In this document: positions 1 through 9,468 of the stretch, piece by piece
How positions within the stretch are numbered: the first letter of the stretch is position 1
How the letters are laid out: each line of letters starts with the position of its first letter
Assembly (NCBI GenBank): GCA_024399495.1
Contig: JAKSNY010000002.1
Location: 1-64,000 of the forward strand
Direction of reading: 5' to 3'
From: Paludibacteraceae bacterium
GTDB taxonomy: Bacteria; Bacteroidota; Bacteroidia; Bacteroidales; Paludibacteraceae
DNA: 64,000 nucleotides
Translations under genes and position numbers: made by a program
Notes under the pieces: model-generated
What the model was told of the DNA's origin: nothing
The model's input: the letters and a program-made list of their open reading frames with translations, nothing else
Database searches by the model: none

Positions 1-932
1 AGACAGGCTTCACATACACACTGTACAAGGGAGAGACAGAAATATCTTCACTTGCAGGTACAGGCTCAGCCCTTGACTTCGGCAAGCAGAAAGAGACTGG
101 TGTATATACCATCAAGGCGGAGAACACCACAACAGCATGTTCAGCCATAATGACAGGTTCGGTTGATGTTACACGTATGGCGATAACTTCTACGCCTATT
201 GTTAATGAGTACGATGGATGCCCTGCTCATGGAAATAAGAAACTAAGCGATCTTGTTGTATCAGATAAGACAAATCTTGCTTTCTTTGATGAATTTGGTA
301 ATCCACATGATGATGTGTTTGATGCTTCTATCGTGGGTGCAAACCTAAGGTATTATGTAACCAACACAGAGATAGGTAAGTGTACTAGTGAGAGAGCGGA
401 CATATTAATACAAATAAGTGATACTATAGATTATGATTTGCTTGTAAAAGCGGAATCATGGCATGATGAAGAGAGTAGGGAAGTTGCGGCAGGTAGAAAA
501 GTAACGCTTGATGCTGTTACTGTTAAGGAAACGCAGGCATTGTCATACCAGTGGTGGAGAAATTCAAGGCTAATTGATGTTACTGATTCAGAGGTGACAA
601 CTCGTGTTTACGCTAATACTAAATTTGTGGTTACTGCAACTGGCAGATGTAACTCCATAACCAAAGATGTTACCATAAGGGCTATTTGGCCTACACTTAT
701 ATCGCCGTACGATGGCAATGGTAAAAATGATGATTTTGCAAGAGGTTGCCGTATAACTGTATTCAACAGATTTAATGAGAAAGTGTTTGAGGGTTCTGAT
801 GGATGGGATGGCACCATTAACGGAAATATGGCAAAGAACGGAGTCTTAGCAGAGCCTGGTGTGTACTATTATAATTTAAGTACACCAGACGGAGATTCTC
901 ATCGTGGTACTATGGAAGTAGTTAAATTCTGA
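1..932 (+). CDS. C-terminal part of a type IX secreted surface protein (type B sorting domain), cut by window edge
   Basis: The reading frame is open from the left edge (first full codon at base 3) to a TGA at 930-932, so only about 310 C-terminal residues are visible. It has Ig/PKD-like beta modules with a 'NEYDGCP' segment resembling the 'KPYEECA' and 'KNYDECK' modules of the next gene. The end begins 'WPTLISPYDGNGKNDDF' and carries 'GSDGWDG' and 'PGVYYYNL', the pattern of the gliding-motility C-terminal (CHU_C, type B) domain that sends proteins through the type IX secretion system. It sits 28 bases before a longer gene of the same design, so the two are probably co-transcribed. Ligand or substrate cannot be told. 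An ATG at 150 exists but lies mid-domain and is not the start. Confidence 0.88.
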   Translation, partial: TGFTYTLYKGETEISSLAGTGSALDFGKQKETGVYTIKAENTTTACSAIMTGSVDVTRMAITSTPIVNEYDGCPAHGNKKLSDLVVSDKTNLAFFDEFGNPHDDVFDASIVGANLRYYVTNTEIGKCTSERADILIQISDTIDYDLLVKAESWHDEESREVAAGRKVTLDAVTVKETQALSYQWWRNSRLIDVTDSEVTTRVYANTKFVVTATGRCNSITKDVTIRAIWPTLISPYDGNGKNDDFARGCRITVFNRFNEKVFEGSDGWDGTINGNMAKNGVLAEPGVYYYNLSTPDGDSHRGTMEVVKF

Positions 933-960
933 TAACTGAAAACTAAAAACTTAAATACTT

Positions 961-3900
961 ATGAAAACGTTATTTTTTAAAGGCTTTGTTAAATTTGCTC
1001 TCATTGGAGCAATGTTGTGTGGAGCGTTTGTTACATATGCTGATGAGAACTTTTGTATTTCAGTGTACAAAGATGGTAGCTCCAGCCAGATGTTCTATTT
1101 TACCCTATTAAGTGGTGATGAATATTTGTGTGATAATATTGTGATAGATAATTACACAGGTAATCCAAATGATTACAAGTATTGGGTAGGAAAAGATGGC
1201 TATTGGTATGATGGTATGTCTGAGAACTTTAACTTAGGCTCATCAAATTCTTCTTATGGTTCTGTTTCAGGCACAGATTACATATCATCTTGCTCTACAG
1301 GTGCGTTCTCTGTTAAGATTTATTCAGGTAGCGGAGATAAAAACTGGTATCCTCATAATTGGACTTGTGAAACCGCTCCAGAGCCAGGTAGTTGTGACGT
1401 GCAGGCAAAAGGTGCCTCAATACCAGCAGGTACTATAATTTTCTATGATAACTCAGACCACTTGTTTGATACTGAAATTTGGCTGTCAGTACCTACTGAG
1501 AGTGGTAACGGTAATGCCTCTAATGTTAATCAAGGCTCATACCATAGGAACAAAGACTCTTGGTACCAAATGAAAAAGGTGGATGGTGATATTTGGATGG
1601 CAACTATAACAACAGCCTCATCATACGGCAGAATGAGTTTTTGGAACAAGGATGGTCACGACGCCGATGATGTATGGGAAAATACTGTTGTTTTTCAGGC
1701 TCCATATACAAGCGGTAAGAATTTGTACAAGCCTGATGCCTCTAAAAAGTGTGCAAATTCAAGCAGAAAAAGTGATGTGTATTTTAAGGGTTCTTGGGGA
1801 TTATATTCAAATGTAGTTCTTGTTTCAGATATTTACGCATATAAATATACTGAGAAACCACAGGGCATTAAGCTTACTGCAATACCTGTTGGATTAACTG
1901 ACACCAAGTATGTTTTTGAATATAAGGATTTTGACAAAGATACATGGGAGCCACTTGTTTCTCAGGCAGATGGCTCATATACCCTTACAGGTGAGAAAAT
2001 TCCAAGTAAAACCACATATTATAGAGTGTCTTACGGAGGAAAAACGTCACCAGAGGTAAAAATTCAGGTAATAATAAGCTGTGCTGATGGTGGTTCTTCA
2101 GCTCATTTATTTGGAAACGATTTTGGAACATTGCCATCATTAAAGGGTACAGATTCAAGACGTGGTGGTGAGGATATGAGTTCTGACTACTCTTATCAGC
2201 CATATCCTAAAAAAATCAATGACGGATACTACGCTGTAGTTGCCACTCCTTATTATTGTGGATGCGGAGAAGGTGGTGATATGTCTCAATCAGTAGAGGA
2301 TTGTGAAGGAAACAATATGTGGTTCAGGCAATATTTAGCCCCAACTTCAGATAAGAAAGAGTTTAGAGACCATACTGTAGGCGATGCAGGTACCGCAGGT
2401 AATTATGGTGGTATGTTGTTTATAAATTTCAAAGACGGCAAATCAAATGTTGCTTATCAACATGAATTGACACCAGAGGATAAGAGTTTGTTTAAGAAAG
2501 GTTCCACTCTTAGTTTCTCAGCATATTTTGCTAACGCTACCAAAAATGAAGGTGGCTCATTGCCTATAGATATGGAGTTGGTTATTCAGAAGAAAAAGGC
2601 AGGAGAACCTAAAACAGCTTGGGTGGATGCCACTAAAGTATCCACTAAGGTTGGATTTAATGACAACTGGCAATATCAAGAGGCTTCACTTGATATAGAA
2701 GAGAACGGTAGTGCTGCTGATTATCAGTTGATTATAAGAAATCATGGTGGTACAGGTGTAGGTAATGATGTTTTGATAGATGATATTTCAGTTGACCTTT
2801 GTGTTCCTACGTTCCCTGCTGAGTATTACGATAATACCAAAACACCACAGACATATACCTCAACTACATTTAATAAATTGACAGATAGTGAGGTTGTAAG
2901 AATAGCGGATATAGATTTTGGATTAGGCTCAAATCCTTGTGTATATCTGCTTAAGGTTGATGAAACCAAAAAGACTGGAGAAGCGGGAAGATACAAATAC
3001 ATTAAATCAATGTCATTAGATGGTAGCTATTATACTGCAAGTGTTAATGCCCGTGAGATACTTACATCTGTACCTCAAAGCGGTAATTTGCAGGTCTTTG
3101 TTACAAAAGAGTCTCTATGTGGACAGACAACCATTGACAAGCTTGAGGCAGGTACTATAGCTCCAATGCAGAGTGCAGATTATGTGTTCTCTCAAAACTT
3201 ATTGGATTACAATTCTACTTGTAGTGATGTGTTGATAACGGCGTTTGACGGTAACTCTACCGTTTGTGAGGAAAGCGGTAAAAAAGAGAAAGACCTTCCT
3301 AAAATAAATGTTACATTTGGTTGTGTGTCTGAGTTTGTAAAATACACACTAAAGGAAGATGAGACAGTGCTGATTGACCAAAAAGATGTTACAACACAAG
3401 AAATCTCTGAAGGTAAGTTGGTAATAGATTTGAACGAAGTTACAGGTGTTGTACGTACATCTGGTAGCCATAAGTTTGTTATCTTAAAAACAGAGTATTT
3501 TACTGACGGAGGTTCCGAAATTTGTAATAGTGTTGCTACGGCTCTCACTCTTATAGTTAAGGCGGCTCCATCATACGATACTACAAAATGGCCTGCTGAG
3601 ATAAATTATTGCCAGCAGAAAGCAATAACTGTAAATGCGTCTAATGCAATCTCTTACCAATGGTATGTAGATAAAACTAAAGGTGAGGGTGAAGAAAATT
3701 GGGAGAAACTGACAGGTGCAACATCTGCAATCTATAATTTACCTGCGGATGCAGAAAATGGTTGGCGGTATAAGGTTGAGCTGGGTAATGATTATTGTAC
3801 TATAGTGACAACAGCTCCTGTTACACTTGTTAAAATTGCTGGCGTTGCCCCTACCGTTAAGCCTTATGAAGAGTGTGCAACCAAAGAACCAACTAAAAAA

Positions 3901-4827
3901 TACTTAAAGGATTTGGTTACATCAGGTTATACTAAACTTACTTGGTATAAGGCAGATAAGACTACTGTAATACCAGAGGCAGAAGCATATTTTGATGCGT
4001 CTGAGGTTACCTCAGAGGCAAAAGTATATTATGTTACAGATACTCCTGATGGTGGTTGTGAGAGTGAATTATCGGAGTCAGTAAGTGTTATGATTAAGAA
4101 ATCGGCAGTTGCTCCAACTGTTAAAAATTATGATGAATGTAAAGATAGTTCAAAACCAAACCTTGACCTTTCTACACTTATTGTAAATCCAAGTGCCGGC
4201 ACTCAATATAAATTCTATGATGAAACTGGTGCTGAAATAGACAAAACAGTAAGTATATCAACATCTGGTGTTAAAACGTATAGAGTTGGAGCGGATGCTG
4301 CTGATGGTTGTGGCTTTGAACCTGTTAAAATTACTGTTACGGTAAAGAATACAATTGAATCAATAAGTCTTACACCAGAAGAGGAAAATATAGTTTTAGG
4401 TGGTAGTGTTACAAAGACTCTTTCATACGAGCCTTCAGCTGCCGCCAAAACTATAGATTGGACTATAAATGGAGCAACATTTGATGGAGTATTCCCTCGT
4501 AAGCCATATACTGATGAGGTTTATAAAGTAACTATTACAGACGAGTGTGGAAATAAATTTAATGCGTCTGCAAAAATAATTGTTGAGTGGCCTACGATTT
4601 TCACTCCATATAATGCAGATGGAGCCAACGATGATTTTGTAAAAGGTCTTGATAGCCCAATTTCAATTCAAGTTTATGACCGTACAGGTAATATGGTTTA
4701 TGAAGGCTCTGACGGTTGGACAGGTGAAGGCAAGAACGGTACCCTTGTAATGCCAGGCGTATATTACTATGTGGCTACATTACCCGATGGTTCAAAACGC
4801 AAAGCAACTGTTGAGGTTTACAAATAG
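961..4827 (+). CDS. Giant secreted surface protein with type B T9SS sorting domain
   Basis: 1288 residues. A signal peptide ends near residue 27 ('VTYA-DENF'). Residues about 140-260 resemble a starch/carbohydrate-binding module; about 375-640 look like a cysteine-containing jelly-roll domain ending 'NDVLIDDISVDLC'. Several Ig-like repeats follow, two opening 'APTVKPYEEC' and 'APTVKNYDEC'. From residue 1208 the tail reads 'VEWPTIFTPYNADGANDDF', then 'GSDGWTGEGKNG' and 'PGVYYYVATLPDG', the type B (CHU_C) signal recognised by the type IX system. The product should be exported by Sec and then displayed on or released from the cell surface. The PorP/SprF gene directly behind is the usual partner of type B substrates. 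Adhesin or polysaccharide binding is likely, but that is inference. Confidence 0.85.
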   Translation: MKTLFFKGFVKFALIGAMLCGAFVTYADENFCISVYKDGSSSQMFYFTLLSGDEYLCDNIVIDNYTGNPNDYKYWVGKDGYWYDGMSENFNLGSSNSSYGSVSGTDYISSCSTGAFSVKIYSGSGDKNWYPHNWTCETAPEPGSCDVQAKGASIPAGTIIFYDNSDHLFDTEIWLSVPTESGNGNASNVNQGSYHRNKDSWYQMKKVDGDIWMATITTASSYGRMSFWNKDGHDADDVWENTVVFQAPYTSGKNLYKPDASKKCANSSRKSDVYFKGSWGLYSNVVLVSDIYAYKYTEKPQGIKLTAIPVGLTDTKYVFEYKDFDKDTWEPLVSQADGSYTLTGEKIPSKTTYYRVSYGGKTSPEVKIQVIISCADGGSSAHLFGNDFGTLPSLKGTDSRRGGEDMSSDYSYQPYPKKINDGYYAVVATPYYCGCGEGGDMSQSVEDCEGNNMWFRQYLAPTSDKKEFRDHTVGDAGTAGNYGGMLFINFKDGKSNVAYQHELTPEDKSLFKKGSTLSFSAYFANATKNEGGSLPIDMELVIQKKKAGEPKTAWVDATKVSTKVGFNDNWQYQEASLDIEENGSAADYQLIIRNHGGTGVGNDVLIDDISVDLCVPTFPAEYYDNTKTPQTYTSTTFNKLTDSEVVRIADIDFGLGSNPCVYLLKVDETKKTGEAGRYKYIKSMSLDGSYYTASVNAREILTSVPQSGNLQVFVTKESLCGQTTIDKLEAGTIAPMQSADYVFSQNLLDYNSTCSDVLITAFDGNSTVCEESGKKEKDLPKINVTFGCVSEFVKYTLKEDETVLIDQKDVTTQEISEGKLVIDLNEVTGVVRTSGSHKFVILKTEYFTDGGSEICNSVATALTLIVKAAPSYDTTKWPAEINYCQQKAITVNASNAISYQWYVDKTKGEGEENWEKLTGATSAIYNLPADAENGWRYKVELGNDYCTIVTTAPVTLVKIAGVAPTVKPYEECATKEPTKKYLKDLVTSGYTKLTWYKADKTTVIPEAEAYFDASEVTSEAKVYYVTDTPDGGCESELSESVSVMIKKSAVAPTVKNYDECKDSSKPNLDLSTLIVNPSAGTQYKFYDETGAEIDKTVSISTSGVKTYRVGADAADGCGFEPVKITVTVKNTIESISLTPEEENIVLGGSVTKTLSYEPSAAAKTIDWTINGATFDGVFPRKPYTDEVYKVTITDECGNKFNASAKIIVEWPTIFTPYNADGANDDFVKGLDSPISIQVYDRTGNMVYEGSDGWTGEGKNGTLVMPGVYYYVATLPDGSKRKATVEVYK

Positions 4828-4852
4828 AATATAAATTTTATTAAATACACTT

Positions 4853-5758
4853 ATGAAAAAACTTTGTTGGTTTGTATGTTTTATAGTATTAGGATTGGTG
4901 AGTGTGCATGCCCAGAATGACTTCTCACTGAATGAGCAGTTGTTTTCACGTATTGCCATAAACCCTGCTGGTATTGGTAATAGTGCCAATGTGAATATAT
5001 TCTCAGTAAGCAGGTTCCAGTATGCTGGTATGCAAGGAGCACCGTTTACCACGATGCTCAATGTGCAAACTTATATAGAGAAGGCTAAATCGGGTATAGG
5101 TGCAAGTTTCAGCTATGACCAGAGTGGTATAGCGTATCAGCAGATGCAGGCTAAGGTGGTTTATGCTTATAACTTGAATTTTGGGAAAAACAACATCTTC
5201 TCATTTGGTGTGGGACTTGGTATCTACAATAAGATGTTTGACCCATCAAAACATATTTTAGATGACCCCACGGAGATGGGAGAGACTATACCTGACCGAT
5301 TCCAAAATAACACTAAGTTTGATGCATCGTTTGGTATAGAGTATGCTAATCCGTACATTCTGATAGGTGCTTCTGTTAACCATATTCCAGGGTATTTCTA
5401 TGATAAAACAACTCTTAATTCGCAACCTGCATATTATGCGTATGCAAGAGGAGCAATACCATGTTCCGAAAAATTTATGTTGGCTCCGGCTGTTGCCTAC
5501 TATTACACAGGGCAGTTCCATGTAATAGATGTTAATGCCACTGGTTTTATAGGAAAGTATTTTTACGTGGGTTTAGGCTATAGAACAGAGACTACAGGCT
5601 ACGCTATGGTAGGTTTTGATTGGAAGTGGCTACGTATAGGCTATGCCTGCGATGTAAACTTCGGCAAACTTAGCAAGGTGGCTTGGACAAGCCATGAGAT
5701 TATGCTGTCATTCAATATTTCTACAAAGCGAGGTGAGAATGGCAAGTGGATTTATTAG
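4853..5758 (+). CDS. PorP/SprF family type IX secretion outer-membrane protein
   Basis: 301 residues with a signal peptide cleaved near residue 20 ('SVHAQNDF'). The mature start 'FSLNEQLFSRIAINPAGIG' matches the PorP/SprF opening (Q....P...NPA..G), followed by alternating beta strands typical of an outer-membrane barrel ('FSFGVGLGIYN', 'AYYYTGQFHV', 'YVGLGYRTE'). In this family SprF/PorP paralogues work with individual type B substrates during type IX secretion or surface attachment. It lies 25 bases after a type B substrate, which fits a dedicated partner of the two upstream giants rather than the housekeeping PorP. No core T9SS genes (porK-N, sov) are visible in the window. Confidence 0.88.
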   Translation: MKKLCWFVCFIVLGLVSVHAQNDFSLNEQLFSRIAINPAGIGNSANVNIFSVSRFQYAGMQGAPFTTMLNVQTYIEKAKSGIGASFSYDQSGIAYQQMQAKVVYAYNLNFGKNNIFSFGVGLGIYNKMFDPSKHILDDPTEMGETIPDRFQNNTKFDASFGIEYANPYILIGASVNHIPGYFYDKTTLNSQPAYYAYARGAIPCSEKFMLAPAVAYYYTGQFHVIDVNATGFIGKYFYVGLGYRTETTGYAMVGFDWKWLRIGYACDVNFGKLSKVAWTSHEIMLSFNISTKRGENGKWIY

Positions 5759-5765
5759 GTATATT

Positions 5766-6971
5766 ATGGGGAAAGTATTGATTATTGGTTGTGGCGGTGT
5801 AGGAACCGTTGTAGTGCATAAGGTTGCACAAAATTCAGATGTGTTTACAGGTATTATGCTTGCAAGCCGTACCAAAAGCAAGTGTGATGCAGTGGCTGCT
5901 GATATTAAGAAACGTTATGGCGTAGATATTCAGACGGCAGCAGTAGATGCTGACAATGTGCCTGCACTTACAGCGTTGTTAAAGGATTATAAGCCTGAAC
6001 TTGTTATAAATGTGGCACTTCCGTATCAGGATTTGCACATTATGGACGCTTGTCTTGCCGCAGGTGTAAACTATTTGGACACGGCAAATTATGAACCGCT
6101 TGATGAGGCTCATTTTGAGTACTCTTGGCAATGGGCATATAAAGATAGGTTTGAAAAGGCAGGACTTACAGCAATTCTTGGTTGCGGATTTGACCCGGGA
6201 CAGACAGGTGTATATACAGCATACGCCGCCAAGCATCATTTTGATGAGATTCATTATCTTGATATTATAGACTGTAATGCAGGAAACCACCATAAGGCGT
6301 TTGCCACAAACTTTAATCCTGAGATTAACATTAGGGAGATTACACAAAAAGGCAGGTATTATCTTGACGGTAAATGGGTAGAGACCGGTGCTCTTGAAAT
6401 CCATCAGCCTATAACTTATCCTGAGATTGGACCTAAAGAGTCTTACCTTATGTACCATGAGGAGTTGGAGAGCCTTGTAAAGAATTTTCCTACCATTAAA
6501 AGGGCAAGATTCTGGATGACATTCGGGCAGGAGTATCTTACTCACCTGCGTGTAATACAGGATATTGGTATGGCACGTATAGATGAGGTGGAGTATAACG
6601 GAGTTAAGATTGTTCCGCTACAATTCCTCAAGGCAGTGCTTCCTAATCCGCAGGATTTGGGCGAGAACTACGATGGTTACACATCCATCGGGTGCCGTAT
6701 CCGTGGCATTAAGGACGGTAAGGAGAAGACATACTACATTTATAATAATTGCAGCCATCAGGAGGCGTACAAGGAGACAGGTATGCAGGGCGTAAGCTAT
6801 ACCACAGGTGTTCCTGCAATGACCGGAGCCTATATGTTTATGACAGGTAAATGGCGTAAGCCCGGTGTCTATAACGTAGAGGAGTTTGACCCAGACCCAT
6901 TTATGAAAAAAGTTGCCGAAAGCGGACTTCCTTGGCACGAAGTCATTAACGGAGAGTTGGAACTTAGTTAA
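5766..6971 (+). CDS. Carboxynorspermidine/carboxyspermidine dehydrogenase (saccharopine dehydrogenase family)
   Basis: 401 residues from ATG 5766. An upstream in-frame start at 5694 would overlap the PorP/SprF gene by 65 bases and adds residues before the natural Rossmann start 'MGKVLIIGCGGVGTVV'. The nucleotide-binding glycines are residues 8-13. The family reductively condenses aspartate semialdehyde with a diamine; the next gene encodes the matching decarboxylase, so the pair should make (nor)spermidine without S-adenosylmethionine. In Bacteroides the equivalent enzymes are reported to act on carboxyspermidine, so spermidine is the likelier product. Cytosolic. The gap to the next gene is 132 bases and filled with repeats, but the pair is probably still one transcription unit. 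Confidence 0.87.
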   Translation: MGKVLIIGCGGVGTVVVHKVAQNSDVFTGIMLASRTKSKCDAVAADIKKRYGVDIQTAAVDADNVPALTALLKDYKPELVINVALPYQDLHIMDACLAAGVNYLDTANYEPLDEAHFEYSWQWAYKDRFEKAGLTAILGCGFDPGQTGVYTAYAAKHHFDEIHYLDIIDCNAGNHHKAFATNFNPEINIREITQKGRYYLDGKWVETGALEIHQPITYPEIGPKESYLMYHEELESLVKNFPTIKRARFWMTFGQEYLTHLRVIQDIGMARIDEVEYNGVKIVPLQFLKAVLPNPQDLGENYDGYTSIGCRIRGIKDGKEKTYYIYNNCSHQEAYKETGMQGVSYTTGVPAMTGAYMFMTGKWRKPGVYNVEEFDPDPFMKKVAESGLPWHEVINGELELS

Positions 6972-7019
6972 TAAAGAAGAAATAACTGTCAACTGTCAAC
7001 TTTACAACTTCGTTGTGAA

Positions 7020-7070
7020 TTTTGTCGTGACTCGGCATAGAAAATAAATTTTCTCTGCTCTCGCTACTCC
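7020..7070 (+). repeat. Interspersed repeat, copy 1 (GACTCGGCATA...CTCTGCTCTCGCTACTCC)
   Basis: The words GTCGTGACTCGGCATAG and CTCTGCTCTCGCTACTCCAAA flank a short AT core. The same two words in the same order recur at 17749-17795, which marks this as a dispersed non-coding repeat. Confidence 0.7.
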
Positions 7071-7075
7071 AAAAT

Positions 7076-7102
7076 TTCAACTTTTAACTTTCAACTTTCA
7101 AC
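7076..7102 (+). repeat. CAACTTT heptamer array before nspC
   Basis: About four degenerate CAACTTT/TAACTTT heptamers end directly at the nspC ATG. A looser copy is at 6988-7006. It belongs to the family also seen before the MBL, exosortase, coaX-downstream, moxR, DUF58, batB and batE genes. Confidence 0.75.
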
Positions 7103-7103
7103 T

Positions 7104-8228
7104 ATGTATATTGATACTATCCCATCCCCATGTTACGTCCTTTATGAGGATAGATTAAGGCGTAACTTGGAGTTTATTAAAAGTGTAAAGGATAGGGCAG
7201 GGGTTGAGATTATCCTTGCCTTTAAGGCTTTTGCACTGTGGAAGGTATTTCCTATAATTAAGGAATACATAAAATATTCTACAGCAAGTTCTCTTAATGA
7301 GGCTCTGCTGGCTGTGGAGGAGATGGGTACTAAGGCTCACACTTTTGCTCCTGTATATGATGACCGTGAGTTTGAGTACATTGCGGCGTGCAGCAGTCAT
7401 ATAACTTTTAATTCCATAGCCCAATATGAGAAGTTCCGTAGCCGTACAGCAGGTATATCGTGCGGGCTAAGGGTAAATCCTGAGTTTTCTGTGGTTGAGA
7501 CTGACCTTTATAACCCATGTGTTGCAGGTTCTCGTTTAGGCATAAAGTCATCTGCATTGGGTAGTGTGTTACCCGATGGCATAGAGGGGTTGCACGTTCA
7601 TTGCTTGTGCGAGTCATCAGCCTCTGATACAGCGGCATTGCTAAAAGCGGTGGAAGATAAATTCGGAAAGTTTTTGCCTCAACTGAAGTGGCTTAATTTA
7701 GGTGGAGGACACCTTATGACAAGGCAAGGCTACGATATAGACCTGTTGGTTGATTCTTTGCAGGCATTTAAGGAGCGTTACCCAAACCTCACAATCATTC
7801 TTGAGCCAGGCAGTGCATTTGCTTGGCAGACAGGAGACTTGGTTGCAACAGTTCAAGATATTGTTGAAAATGATGGTATTTCCACTGCAATGCTCAATGT
7901 CTCTTTTGCGTGTCACATGCCTGATTGCCTTGAAATGCCTTACAAACCATCAATAGTAGGAGCCACAGACCCTGTAGAGGGCAAGCCTACATACCGTATG
8001 GGTGGTAATAGTTGCCTAAGCGGTGATTATGTAGGCTCGTGGTCATTTGACAAACCTTTGCAAGTGGGGGATAGAGTGATTCTGGAGGATATGATTCATT
8101 ACACTACCGTAAAAACCACAATGTTTAACGGTGTAACCCACCCCTCAATAGGCATTGTACGCCCTGACGGTCGCTTTGACCTTATAAAAACATTCAACTA
8201 TCAGGACTACAAAAAACGGATGAGCTAA
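7104..8228 (+). CDS. nspC: Carboxynorspermidine/carboxyspermidine decarboxylase
   Basis: 374 residues, usual for the family. A PLP-dependent alanine-racemase-fold decarboxylase: the PLP lysine is K41 in 'ILAFKAFALW', with 'GLHVHCLCESS' and 'LNLGGGHLMT' in the barrel and 'ILEPGSAF' binding the phosphate. It decarboxylates carboxy(nor)spermidine to the polyamine and belongs with the dehydrogenase upstream. The ATG follows a CAACTTT array with no Shine-Dalgarno sequence. Spermidine is the more likely product in Bacteroidales, but the sequence does not decide between spermidine and norspermidine. Confidence 0.9.
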   Translation: MYIDTIPSPCYVLYEDRLRRNLEFIKSVKDRAGVEIILAFKAFALWKVFPIIKEYIKYSTASSLNEALLAVEEMGTKAHTFAPVYDDREFEYIAACSSHITFNSIAQYEKFRSRTAGISCGLRVNPEFSVVETDLYNPCVAGSRLGIKSSALGSVLPDGIEGLHVHCLCESSASDTAALLKAVEDKFGKFLPQLKWLNLGGGHLMTRQGYDIDLLVDSLQAFKERYPNLTIILEPGSAFAWQTGDLVATVQDIVENDGISTAMLNVSFACHMPDCLEMPYKPSIVGATDPVEGKPTYRMGGNSCLSGDYVGSWSFDKPLQVGDRVILEDMIHYTTVKTTMFNGVTHPSIGIVRPDGRFDLIKTFNYQDYKKRMS

Positions 8229-8264
8229 ATATTGAATAATAATGACACATGTAATTAAATAAAA

Positions 8265-8837
8265 ATGGATATTTATTTGTTCTTCGTAATAACTTTTCTG
8301 GTGATATCAATACCCCTTGCTTTGCTCATCAGAGCGGAATACAAAATAACTCCGTGGGTTTTGAAGAGAAACAGAAAGACTTTTGTTAGATCTCTCAAGA
8401 GAATAGGATTGCCAGTTTCAATGGAATGTGACAATGTGCTACTTGTTGAATTCAAAAATGAAAAGTGGAAGTGCCGCATCAATCCTACAGAAACTAATTC
8501 ATTAAGATTCACTTGGGAGAAACACGGAAGTCTGGAGAAATTTAAAAAAATAGTGTCCAGCGACGGAATCAGACAGGCGGCTATGTATGCTGCAAATAGA
8601 GTTGGCACGTTGACTTTTATATTGGATGATGATGAGTGTAAAACGTACACAGCAGAATCCTATAGAGATATGCGTGATATCGAAGCTGGCAATGCTTATG
8701 TGGTTCAATCAATTATTGATTTTGAAGAACATCTTTCCATATTTTTTGCACACATGAATGATGCTATTCAAACTTTACGACTCACATACCCAGCTAAAGA
8801 GAAGAGCAAAATAGGGTTTATTAATACGGATAAATAG
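8265..8837 (+). CDS. Membrane-anchored protein of unknown function, paralogue A
   Basis: 190 residues. One N-terminal membrane helix (about residues 4-24, 'LFFVITFLVISIPLALLI') is followed by a basic stretch 'LKRNRKTFVRSLKRIG' and a soluble domain that should be cytosolic by the positive-inside rule. I do not recognise the family. It shares with the next gene the pattern 'SDGI/L...A', a beta strand 'LTFILDDDECKTY' versus 'MVFTFDNYQCTSY', and a tail 'YPAKEKSKIGFIN' versus 'NSKRKVGFVN'. The two are 17 bases apart and are a tandem duplication. No catalytic motif is visible. Confidence 0.7.
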   Translation: MDIYLFFVITFLVISIPLALLIRAEYKITPWVLKRNRKTFVRSLKRIGLPVSMECDNVLLVEFKNEKWKCRINPTETNSLRFTWEKHGSLEKFKKIVSSDGIRQAAMYAANRVGTLTFILDDDECKTYTAESYRDMRDIEAGNAYVVQSIIDFEEHLSIFFAHMNDAIQTLRLTYPAKEKSKIGFINTDK

Positions 8838-8854
8838 GAATAAGCTACATTGTT

Positions 8855-9415
8855 ATGGACGAAATTACAACAATTTGCTTCTCTGTTATGTTTTTAACAG
8901 GATTGAGCATCCCTCTTTTACTCTCTTTGCTAACAGGAGCTAATCAATGGAGAATAAACAGAATGCTCAAAGACTTGAGGAAAAAATGTAAAAAACTTAA
9001 CCTTGAGATGACGGAGAATACTGGACATCCTATTATCAAATATAATGATGACGATATACATCTCTATCTTCGAATAACCGATTATAAGAGAATATCAGTA
9101 GGATTTCTTATTCGTAAAACAACGGGAGAAATTGTTGATGAAGTAAATTCAGACGGGTTGATATATGCTTCATACTGCGTACTACGGCAAAAAAAAGAGA
9201 TGGTTTTTACTTTCGATAATTATCAATGTACGTCATATTGTATGTATTGCCATTTTGACACAATGTCAAGCAAATACATCTTGCAGGAATTATATGCATT
9301 TAGTGACTCTGCAAAATCATTTATGAAAGAATTATATGAAATTGCACGAGTCTCAAAACATATCTATCCAGTAAAAGTAAATAATAGCAAAAGAAAAGTA
9401 GGTTTTGTTAATTAA
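8855..9415 (+). CDS. Membrane-anchored protein of unknown function, paralogue B
   Basis: 186 residues with an N-terminal membrane helix (about 6-27, 'TICFSVMFLTGLSIPLLLSL') and a basic segment 'MLKDLRKKCKKLN'. The domain order and C-terminal 'KRKVGFVN' match the preceding gene, at low identity, so this is an old tandem duplicate. It lies 17 bases behind paralogue A, which implies co-transcription. The next gene has its own promoter hairpin, so functional linkage to the AAA-ATPase-like protein is only positional. I do not recognise the family. Confidence 0.7.
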   Translation: MDEITTICFSVMFLTGLSIPLLLSLLTGANQWRINRMLKDLRKKCKKLNLEMTENTGHPIIKYNDDDIHLYLRITDYKRISVGFLIRKTTGEIVDEVNSDGLIYASYCVLRQKKEMVFTFDNYQCTSYCMYCHFDTMSSKYILQELYAFSDSAKSFMKELYEIARVSKHIYPVKVNNSKRKVGFVN

Positions 9416-9468
9416 TAGAACCTACCTTTATGTATTGCAAAAAACAAAAAGCGTTCCACGTTTTAATT

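Noticed and set aside
5694-5765. Upstream ATG for the carboxyspermidine dehydrogenase
   Set aside because: It overlaps the PorP/SprF gene and precedes the Rossmann start with unrelated residues.
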